Source: SG8-39 sp041558415 (GTDB taxonomy: Bacteria > Pseudomonadota > Gammaproteobacteria > Burkholderiales > SG8-39). From it: a DNA stretch of 64,000 bases. A model generated the notes under the pieces. It saw nothing but the letters and a program-made list of their open reading frames with translations, did no database searches and was not told the DNA's origin. Position 1 is the first letter of the stretch; each line of letters begins with the position of its first letter. Location: positions 1 to 64,000 of the forward strand of contig JBFFEY010000003.1 of the NCBI GenBank assembly GCA_041558415.1, read 5' to 3'. Position numbers and translations under genes: made by a program. Below are positions 17,210 through 23,972 of the stretch, piece by piece.

Positions 17210-17230
17210 GGGCGCTCAGTATATGCGCCC
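17210..17230 (-). promoter_or_regulatory. Hairpin and -10-like hexamer directly before the CDF start codon
   Basis: On the minus strand GGGCGC-N9-GCGCCC ends two bases before the AUG at 17208. The loop contains TATACT, a good -10 hexamer. Read as DNA it suggests a transcript starting at or near the AUG. Read as RNA the hairpin would sit on the ribosome entry site or act as a cyclase/CDF intercistronic structure. No Shine-Dalgarno sequence is present. Confidence 0.35.
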
Positions 17231-17247
17231 GACAGCCGCCGGCGGGT

Positions 17248-18783
17248 TCAGTCTTCGGCGAGCACCTCGACGATCTCGGTGACCGGCAGCGCCGCGATTT
17301 CGCGCAGCTTGTCCGAGCGCGGCTGCGCAGGGTCGAGCAGGCTGCCGACGCTGACGTAAGTGGCGGCGACAAACACCATTCGCCCGCCGTCGCCGGGGCG
17401 GCGCACACCGAACTTGATCCGCTTGCGGGAGTCGGTATCGAGCTTGCCCAGCATGTTCTTGGTTGCCCAGATCGTGCCGTGGCGGGCGAAATCCGAAAGC
17501 CGGGCGCCGTGATTGATGGTGTCGCCGAGCACCGTGAATTCGACATGGGTCGCGGTCTGGAAGGTGCCCAGCCATTCCTGGCCTTCGTTCAGGCCGGTGT
17601 TCAGGTACAGCTCGTTCGACCAGCCCTTGCGCAGCTGCCATGCCTTGCTGATGCGGCGCATGGCTTCGCGTATCTCATGCGCCGCAGCGAGCGCGTTCAT
17701 CACGTAGTTGCAATCGGGCTGCGGGAAGAAGTAATAGACCATGCCATCGCCGGCGTGCTTGCCGTAGGTGCCGTAGTAACGCCGGAAGATCGGCTCCATC
17801 GTCGACCAGATCTGGTTGATGAGCTCGAAATACTCCTCGGGCGGCAGCTCGGCGCAGATCTTCACCGAATCCTGCAGATCCGCCACGAGAACCGCGACAT
17901 GGGTGAGCACGGGCAGGCGCCTGCGGATCAGGTCGCGGATGACCTCGTCGCGGCGGGCGAGCAGGGCGAGCAGACTGTCGGACGCGGGTTCGCCCGGCAC
18001 GTAGGCGAACAGGATGCCTTCGCGGAACTGGGCGGCATACACCGTGTGGGGCGCGCAGCGGCCCTGGGCGTCCGCCGCGTGCGCCAGGACCTGCGAGATG
18101 GCCTGCGGGGGCAGGGCTTCGGCTTCCTGGTAGAGCCGCTCCAGCGCGCCGAGCTGTGCCGCGGGCGCATCCTTGCAGAGGGCGAAGAAGTCGCCTTTCG
18201 TGGAGCGCCGCTTGGCCACCGCAAAGTGGAAGCGCAGCAGGGCGTCGCAGGGGCCGCAGTCGCGGCAGGCGCCGCCACGCTGCAGGAAGGCAAACACGTT
18301 GCGCGATTCGCTGGCCGAGGGCAGGCCGTCGAAGCCGCCGAGCACGCTGCGGCGCGCCGCCTCGTTGTGCCAGATGATCTCGAAGTTGTAGTTCACCATG
18401 TAACACGGCGTCGGCAGGTCGCCGAGGGTGAGGCGCAGCGAACCATCGGACATGCTCGCCGCTGGCGTCGGCCGCGCGTTGGCCGGCGCCGCGGGCGCGG
18501 GGTGCGGCTCAGACTCGCTTTCGTCGCCCGGCGTGTCCGGCAGGCTCTGCGCGGCATAGCGCGCAACGATCTCCGCCATGCTCATGCCCTGGTCCTTCAG
18601 CCGCTGGATCTCGTCGATGCGGTCGAGCGCCGTGTTGGGGAAGTAACCGAGGCGACGGGCATCGCCGTCTTCCGGGCCCGGAAATCGGACGTCGGGTCGT
18701 GGCAGTAATCCTAAATTAATGTAGTTATTTAATGTTGCTCTAGAGATACCTGTTTTTTCTATTAATTCTTTGCTACTGATCAT
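17248..18783 (-). CDS. MerR-HTH / PAS / Cys-cluster / class III adenylate cyclase fusion
   Basis: A 511-residue multidomain protein. Residues 1-80 are a MerR-type winged HTH (SSKELIEKTGISRATLNNY...). A Pro/Ala linker spans 84-112. Residues about 118-165 look like a PAS domain (PCYMVNYNFEIIWHNEAARR), followed by a CRDCGPC cluster (C173, C176, C179). A helical region leads to the cyclase domain (about 290-470). The cyclase carries both metal Asp (D302, D346), the adenine-selecting pair K342 and D421, and transition-state N424 and R428, so it should make cAMP. The combination suggests a DNA-bound, redox- or ligand-sensing cyclase, but that is inference. The start codon region is strikingly AT-rich compared with the rest of the gene. 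Confidence 0.88.
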   Translation of the reverse strand: MISSKELIEKTGISRATLNNYINLGLLPRPDVRFPGPEDGDARRLGYFPNTALDRIDEIQRLKDQGMSMAEIVARYAAQSLPDTPGDESESEPHPAPAAPANARPTPAASMSDGSLRLTLGDLPTPCYMVNYNFEIIWHNEAARRSVLGGFDGLPSASESRNVFAFLQRGGACRDCGPCDALLRFHFAVAKRRSTKGDFFALCKDAPAAQLGALERLYQEAEALPPQAISQVLAHAADAQGRCAPHTVYAAQFREGILFAYVPGEPASDSLLALLARRDEVIRDLIRRRLPVLTHVAVLVADLQDSVKICAELPPEEYFELINQIWSTMEPIFRRYYGTYGKHAGDGMVYYFFPQPDCNYVMNALAAAHEIREAMRRISKAWQLRKGWSNELYLNTGLNEGQEWLGTFQTATHVEFTVLGDTINHGARLSDFARHGTIWATKNMLGKLDTDSRKRIKFGVRRPGDGGRMVFVAATYVSVGSLLDPAQPRSDKLREIAALPVTEIVEVLAED

Positions 18784-18826
18784 GCCGCCCCCAACGGTTT
18801 GGACGGCCTCTCAGGGTCACAAGTAG

Positions 18827-18891
18827 ACTGTCCAGAAGGCTTTATAAACTGTCCAATAAAAAAGTCAAGAAAATTCTTTAGACAGTCTAAA
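18827..18891 (-). promoter_or_regulatory. Promoter and repeated operator-like sites of the MerR-cyclase gene
   Basis: On the minus strand TTGACT (18868-18863) and TATAAA (18846-18841) form a near-consensus sigma-70 promoter with a 16-bp spacer. GGACAGT(T/C)TA occurs twice in direct orientation, 21 bp apart. One copy spans the spacer/-10 (core 18848-18855) and one lies near the expected start site (core 18827-18834). A 15-bp near-perfect palindrome, TTTAGACAGTCTAAA (18877-18891), lies just upstream of the -35. All three share a GACAGT half-site. This is consistent with binding by the encoded MerR-like HTH or another dimeric regulator. Confidence 0.6.
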
Positions 18892-18954
18892 CACCTCGCT
18901 CCAACCGTGGCCAGAGTCTGTCCTCGGCGCGGCCCGCACCGACGGCTGTCTGCG

Positions 18955-21900
18955 TTAGACCAATTTGCGCTGCCGGTGCAGCGCCGGCAGGCAATGGCGA
19001 ATCCATTGCGCCGTCAGTTTCTCGGAGAGGGAGTTCTGTTTGAGGCGCTCGTTCAGGGTGCCGAAATCGACCCAATCCAGCGGCTGGTCCTGGTTGAAGC
19101 AGGAGAACACGTAGCGGGTTTCGCCGCTCGCCGGGTCATGGTGCGGCTGGAGGCACTGGGCGCAGATCTCCTTCATCATGCATTGCATCGGCGAGTTGAT
19201 CGAGCCGATGGCGACGTGCCCCTCACGCAGGTGCGGCTTGAGCACGTCGTGGCGGGCGCGGGCAACGGCGGCCATCATGCGGTCCGAGCCGATTGCAATC
19301 ACGCGGTCGACCTCGGGCATGGGGATCGGCGTGCTGCCGAGACGGCGCGAGGCATAGGCGTCCATCGCCTGCACGATATTGCCGAGAAAGCTGCGGTCCT
19401 GGGGCCGGCCGGCGGCGAAGCCCGGCGCTTCGTCGCAGCACCAGACGACCGCGTCGGCCGCCTTTTCGATTTCCTCGACCTTGTAGCGGTCCTCGACCTT
19501 CTTGTAGCCGGCGAAATACAGGACCCTCGAACCTGCGGCGCGGAACGCCTGACCGATCGAGAACAGCACGGCGTTGCCGAGGCCGCCGCCCGCGAGCAGC
19601 ACGGTTTCCCCGCCGCGGATCTCGGTCGGAGCCCCGGTCGGACCCATCAGAACGACCGGCTCGCCCGGCTGGAGCTGGGCGCAAAGGTCGCTTGATCCAC
19701 CCATCTCGAGCACGATCGTGGACACCAGGCCTGCGGCGCGGTCGACCCAGGCACCGGTCAGCGCCAGGCCCTCCATCTGCAGTCGGGTGCCGTCGACCGC
19801 TGGCGCGAGCTGCTCGTAATTCTGCAGGCGATAGAACTGCCCGGGTCGGAAGTGCTGAGCCGCGAACGGCGCGTGTATCACCACCTCGACGATGGTCGGC
19901 GTCAGTCGCTGCACCGCGTGCACCGTGGCGCGCAGCGCGTCGTTCAGGCGCGCAAAAAAGGCTGCGTCCTCGAGCGCCAGCGCCGGGACGCGCGCCGCGA
20001 GGACGCGACTGACCCTCGGGTAGCCCTGTTTTGCCGAACCCATCGCCTTGACGACGTTGCCGAAATACGAGGGATGCACATCGCCGAAAAAGCTTACGAA
20101 GCGGCCATCGCCACTGCGCGCCAGAAAAACCTCCGCGCTTGCCGGTTTCGAGGAGGCGTATTCCGGCGTGAGCGGCCGACCGTCCTCGTCGCAGGCGGCG
20201 AAGTAGCGGCCCTCGAGCGCGAAATGCGCGGGATCTTCGCGCGCCAGCACGGTGTTCGGCTGCGTGCCGGCTGCGACGAACACGGTGTGCGCAGGCAGCC
20301 AGCACTCGCCCGACGCGCGCCAGCTGCCGTCCGCGTCGCGCTGCCGCACACTGAACTGCACGCCGCGCGTCGCGCTATAGTTGTCGACGTCGACCGCGCG
20401 CGGCGACAGCCCCTCGGCGAACACCACGCCTTCCTCGAGCGCCTTCTCGACTTCCTCGTGATTCAGGGTGTACGACGGGCTGTCGATCAGGCGCCGGCGA
20501 TAGGCGATCGTCACGCCGCCCCAGCCCTGCAGCAACTCGATGATGCGCGCTGCACGCCCTGCGGCCGCCGCCGCCGCTCGCTCGCTGCGAATGGCACGCG
20601 CATGCGCGAGAAATTCCTCGGCGATCTCGCGTTCCTGGTCGTCCCAGGCTTCGCGCACCGCGTCCTCGCCCCGTTCGGCGGCCAGGGTCTCGAAGCGCGT
20701 CAGGAACTTTTCGACCTGCACCACGTAATAGGCGAGCGACTCGGTAGCGGTGTCGATCGCCGTGAGCCCGCCGCCCACCACCACCACCGGCAGGCGTAGC
20801 TGCATGTTGGCGATCGTGTCGGCCTTCGCGGCGCCGGTGAGCTGCAATGCCATGAGGAAGTCGGACGCTGCGCGCACGCCGCGCGCAAGGCCGTGGGGAA
20901 TGTCGAGCACGGTCGGCTTGCCGGCGCCGACGCACAGCGCGACGTGGTCGAAGCCCAGCGTCCAGGCATCGTCGAGCGTCAAGGTGCCGCCGAAGCGCAC
21001 GCCGCCGAACATGGCAAAGCTCGCGCGGCGCTCGAGCAGCAGGCGGATCAGCTTGAGGAAATTCTTGTCCCAGCGCACGGTGATGCCGTATTCGGCGACG
21101 CCGCCGAAGCCGGCCATCGCGCGCGCCTCGAGCGGTTCATACAGGCCGCGTACGTCGCGGACCGGCGCGAACGGCGTGCGCTTTCCGGAGGCGTCGACAC
21201 CGGACAGCTGCGCCGGCAGCGGCTCGATCTTCAGCCCGTCGATCCCGACGACGGCATGCCCGTCGTTCATCAGGTGGTGGGCGAGGGTGAAGCCGGCAGG
21301 CCCGAGGCCGACCACCAGGACTCGGCGTCCGCTCGGCGCAAGCGGCACGGGCCGGCGCAGGTTGAGCGGGTTCCAGCGCGTCAGCAGCGAGTAGAGTTCG
21401 AAACCCCAAGGCAGTTCCAGCACGTCTTTCAGCGTGCGCGTCTCGGCCTGCGGGATGTTCACCGGGTCCTGCTTCTGATAGATGCTGGACTTCATGCAGT
21501 CGTTGCAGTTGCGGTGTCCGGTCGCCGCGACCATCGGGTTGTCGTTGCAGATGATGGCGAGCGCGGCCAGGGGCTGGCCGCGCGACTTCACCCTCTGGAA
21601 CTCGGAAATGCGCTCTTCCAGCGGACAGCCGGCGAGCGGGACGCCGAATGCGCTCCTGCGGAAGCCGGCGGCCGGCGCCTTCTCCTGCAACCCCTTGGAG
21701 CAGGAGTCCTTGCCCTGCTCGTGGCACCAGATACAGTAGTTCGTCTCGTCCAGGGCACCGACCAGATCGGTGCCGGCATCGGTCAGGGCAAAGCCTTCGC
21801 GCCGGCGCAGATGCGCTGGGTCCAGCGCGTGTCGCGGGTAGCCCTCGCGCGTATCGCTGTGCACGGGCACCAGGCGCATCATGTCCAGCTTGCGGGGCGC

Positions 21901-22458
21901 CTTGAACAGCACGCCCTTGGCGTTGCGCGCGCGGCCGGCTGGCGTGCCCGCCGCCCAGGCGGCGTAGCGTGCGGCAAGCTCGAGGCGTTCCGCGTTCGCC
22001 GTCTCGTCCGTTAGCCACGCGCTCACGTGGCGCGCGAAGGCGAGTTCGGAAAACGCCTCGCCGAACCAGGCGGCGAGCTGCGCTTCGAGCTGCGCACCGT
22101 CGACCTGTTCCGCCTCGGCCGTTTTCACCTTGTGCAGCGCGCGGCGCTGAACGAACTGCCGCTTTACCGCGTAGAGCGGCGCAAGCGCATTGTGCCGGGC
22201 AGCGAGCGCCTGCAGCTCGGCCTCGACGCCGAACAGGCGGGCGAGGAAGTCTTCCAGTTGCGGCGCGAGCTCGATCAGCAAAGCAGCCTCGGCTTTAGCG
22301 TCGAGCGACTGGGCTGCGGCGCGCGCGGCAGCGAGCCGGGCCGCGAGCGCAGGATCGGCGGCGTGCAGAAATTCGACGAAACGCGCATCGAGCCGCAGCA
22401 GCCCGTCGCGGGCGTGGAGGTCGGCGAAATCCAGGCCGAAGGCGAGACGCAGCGTCAT
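18955..22458 (-). CDS. Large iron-sulfur flavoprotein: GltD/NfnB-like plus PyrK/NfnA-like fusion
   Basis: A 1167-residue protein. Residues 1-230 are mostly helical and unassigned. Residues 240-325 hold two Cys groups (C242, C245, C253, C278; C304, C318, C321) where GltD/NfnB proteins bind 4Fe-4S clusters. An FAD Rossmann motif VLVVGLGPAGF lies at about 380-390 and a second, NAD(P)-type VVVVGGGLTAID at about 557-568. The C-terminal about 300 residues form a ferredoxin-reductase/PyrK-like FAD-NAD module (FRPGQFYRLQNYE, LLAGGGLGNAVLFSIGQAF). They end with Cys C1093, C1099, C1102 and C1120, fitting a 2Fe-2S site. The layout resembles both subunits of the Nfn transhydrogenase in one chain. Reaction and partner are unproven. 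ATG 22458 was chosen; upstream codons overlap the promoter. Confidence 0.85.
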   Translation of the reverse strand: MTLRLAFGLDFADLHARDGLLRLDARFVEFLHAADPALAARLAAARAAAQSLDAKAEAALLIELAPQLEDFLARLFGVEAELQALAARHNALAPLYAVKRQFVQRRALHKVKTAEAEQVDGAQLEAQLAAWFGEAFSELAFARHVSAWLTDETANAERLELAARYAAWAAGTPAGRARNAKGVLFKAPRKLDMMRLVPVHSDTREGYPRHALDPAHLRRREGFALTDAGTDLVGALDETNYCIWCHEQGKDSCSKGLQEKAPAAGFRRSAFGVPLAGCPLEERISEFQRVKSRGQPLAALAIICNDNPMVAATGHRNCNDCMKSSIYQKQDPVNIPQAETRTLKDVLELPWGFELYSLLTRWNPLNLRRPVPLAPSGRRVLVVGLGPAGFTLAHHLMNDGHAVVGIDGLKIEPLPAQLSGVDASGKRTPFAPVRDVRGLYEPLEARAMAGFGGVAEYGITVRWDKNFLKLIRLLLERRASFAMFGGVRFGGTLTLDDAWTLGFDHVALCVGAGKPTVLDIPHGLARGVRAASDFLMALQLTGAAKADTIANMQLRLPVVVVGGGLTAIDTATESLAYYVVQVEKFLTRFETLAAERGEDAVREAWDDQEREIAEEFLAHARAIRSERAAAAAAGRAARIIELLQGWGGVTIAYRRRLIDSPSYTLNHEEVEKALEEGVVFAEGLSPRAVDVDNYSATRGVQFSVRQRDADGSWRASGECWLPAHTVFVAAGTQPNTVLAREDPAHFALEGRYFAACDEDGRPLTPEYASSKPASAEVFLARSGDGRFVSFFGDVHPSYFGNVVKAMGSAKQGYPRVSRVLAARVPALALEDAAFFARLNDALRATVHAVQRLTPTIVEVVIHAPFAAQHFRPGQFYRLQNYEQLAPAVDGTRLQMEGLALTGAWVDRAAGLVSTIVLEMGGSSDLCAQLQPGEPVVLMGPTGAPTEIRGGETVLLAGGGLGNAVLFSIGQAFRAAGSRVLYFAGYKKVEDRYKVEEIEKAADAVVWCCDEAPGFAAGRPQDRSFLGNIVQAMDAYASRRLGSTPIPMPEVDRVIAIGSDRMMAAVARARHDVLKPHLREGHVAIGSINSPMQCMMKEICAQCLQPHHDPASGETRYVFSCFNQDQPLDWVDFGTLNERLKQNSLSEKLTAQWIRHCLPALHRQRKLV

Positions 22459-22472
22459 GCAGTCATCCGAAT

Positions 22473-22507
22473 GTTTGGGTACCAAACTATTTAAGCGATC
22501 GATTATA
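22473..22507 (-). promoter_or_regulatory. Promoter -10 and palindromic operator between the flavoprotein and SDR genes
   Basis: On the minus strand a perfect TATAAT (22507-22502) is followed by the 15-bp palindrome GTTTGG-GTA-CCAAAC (22473-22487). The palindrome sits at roughly +8 to +22 of the predicted transcript and just before the flavoprotein start at 22458. That is a classic repressor operator position. The divergent SDR gene has a TACCAT hexamer at 22565-22570. No -35 of quality is seen on either side. Confidence 0.55.
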
Positions 22508-22595
22508 GCCAAGCCACCGGTGCGGCCGCCGGTGCAGTGCTTGCCCGGCGGCGGCAAAAGCGCATACCATCCGCCGCCTTGAGCGGGAGACGGAT

Positions 22596-23363
22596 ATGCA
22601 GATCAAGGACAGCGTATTCCTGGTGACCGGCGGTGCCTCCGGACTCGGGGCGGCCACCGTGCGCATGGCGGTCGAGAACGGCGGCAAGGCGATGATCGCC
22701 GACATGCAGGTTGAGGCGGGCGAGACGCTCGCCAAGGAGCTCGGTGCCAACGCGCGCTTCGTCAAGTGCGATGTCACCTCGGAGGACGACGGCAAGGCGG
22801 CGGTGGCGGCGACGTTGAAGGCCTTCGGCGGGCTTCACGTGCTGGTGAACTGCGCCGGCATCGCCACGGCCGAGCGTACGCTGGGCAAGGAGGCACCGCA
22901 CAAGCTGGCGTCGTTCGCGAAGGTGATCACGGTCAACCTGATCGGGACTTTCAACATGATCCGTCTCGCGTCGTTCGAAATGGCGAAAGCCGGTCCGAAC
23001 GCGGCGGGCGAGCGCGGCGTGATCATCAACACCGCGTCGGTCGCCGCCTACGATGGCCAGATCGGCCAGGCCGCGTACTCCGCGTCCAAGGGCGGCGTGG
23101 TCGGCATGACCCTGCCCATCGCGCGCGATCTGTCGCGCAACGGCATCCGTGTTTGCACCATTGCGCCGGGGATCTTCGAGACGCCGATGCTGATGGGGCT
23201 GCCGAAGGAGGCGCAGGAGTCGCTCGGCAAGCAGGTGCCGTTCCCCTCGCGCCTGGGCCGGCCGGTCGAATACGCGCAGCTCGCGCGCAGCATCATCGAG
23301 AACGAGATGCTGAACGCGGAGACGATCCGCCTCGACGGCGCGATCAGGATGGCGCCGAAGTAA
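22596..23363 (+). CDS. Short-chain dehydrogenase, 3-hydroxyacyl-CoA dehydrogenase type II-like
   Basis: A 255-residue classical SDR. It has cofactor motif TGGASGLG, an acidic residue after beta-2 (IADMQ) indicating NAD preference, NCAGIA, catalytic Ser region INTASVAAYDG, and YSASK. The C-terminal part (APGIFETPMLMGLP, FPSRLGRPVEYAQL) is the pattern of HSD17B10-type enzymes. These oxidise 3-hydroxyacyl-CoA or 2-methyl-3-hydroxybutyryl-CoA in beta-oxidation and isoleucine breakdown. It is divergent from the flavoprotein gene and shares its operator region, which suggests linked regulation. Confidence 0.92.
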   Translation: MQIKDSVFLVTGGASGLGAATVRMAVENGGKAMIADMQVEAGETLAKELGANARFVKCDVTSEDDGKAAVAATLKAFGGLHVLVNCAGIATAERTLGKEAPHKLASFAKVITVNLIGTFNMIRLASFEMAKAGPNAAGERGVIINTASVAAYDGQIGQAAYSASKGGVVGMTLPIARDLSRNGIRVCTIAPGIFETPMLMGLPKEAQESLGKQVPFPSRLGRPVEYAQLARSIIENEMLNAETIRLDGAIRMAPK

Positions 23364-23380
23364 GCCGCCGTGCGGCGCGC

Positions 23381-23926
23381 TCAGCGCGCCGAGTCGGGCA
23401 GCGGCTGCGGCCGCAGCTTGGTCTTGAAGCGCCGCGAACGTTCGACGTAACCGTCGGCGATACGCAGCAGGGCGGCGCGCTCATCGGTGGTCAATTCACG
23501 CACGATCTTGCCAGGCGAACCGAGTACCAGAACGCCGTCCGGGATCTCCTTGCCCTCGGCGATCAGGCTGTTGGCGCCGATCAGGCTGCCGCGGCCGATG
23601 CGTGCACCGTTCAGGATGACGCTGTTGATGCCGATCAGGGTGCCGTCACCGATCGTGCAGCCGTGCAGCATCACTTTGTGGCCGATGCTGACACGGGTCC
23701 CGATCGTCAGCGGATACCCCGGGTCGACGTGCAGCACGGAACCGTCCTGCACGTTGCTGCCGGCACCGATATGAATCCGGTCGTTGTCCGCGCGGATAAC
23801 GACGTTGAACCAGATGTTGGCGTTCTCCTCCAGCACGACGGAGCCGAGCAACGTGGCATCCGGCGCGACATAGTGGTGCGCGCCGCGCAGTTCCACCTGG
23901 CGTTGCTCGTAGGAATACAGCGGCAT
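23381..23926 (-). CDS. Gamma-carbonic-anhydrase-like hexapeptide-repeat protein
   Basis: A 181-residue left-handed beta-helix protein of the YrdA/CaiE/PaaY group. It has repeats such as LLGSVVLEENANIWFNVVIRA and the metal-ligand His pattern (VLHVD, GHKVMLHGCTIG). These trimeric proteins bind Zn or Fe at subunit interfaces; some are carbonic anhydrases or thioesterases, and many are uncharacterised. The C-terminal helix is normal. It is divergent from dadA across 46 bp. Confidence 0.9.
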   Translation of the reverse strand: MPLYSYEQRQVELRGAHHYVAPDATLLGSVVLEENANIWFNVVIRADNDRIHIGAGSNVQDGSVLHVDPGYPLTIGTRVSIGHKVMLHGCTIGDGTLIGINSVILNGARIGRGSLIGANSLIAEGKEIPDGVLVLGSPGKIVRELTTDERAALLRIADGYVERSRRFKTKLRPQPLPDSAR

Positions 23927-23957
23927 GGCCTGCAGCCCGGTTTGAGTCGACGAGGAC

Positions 23958-23970
23958 CGCTATCATAGCG
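23958..23970 (+). promoter_or_regulatory. Palindrome overlapping a -10-like hexamer directly before dadA
   Basis: CGCTAT-C-ATAGCG is a perfect 13-bp palindrome ending two bases before the dadA ATG (23973). It contains TATCAT (23961-23966). A transcript from that -10 would begin at about the start codon, implying leaderless or nearly leaderless mRNA, with the palindrome as a possible operator. No ribosome-binding site is visible. Confidence 0.4.
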
Positions 23971-23972
23971 AC

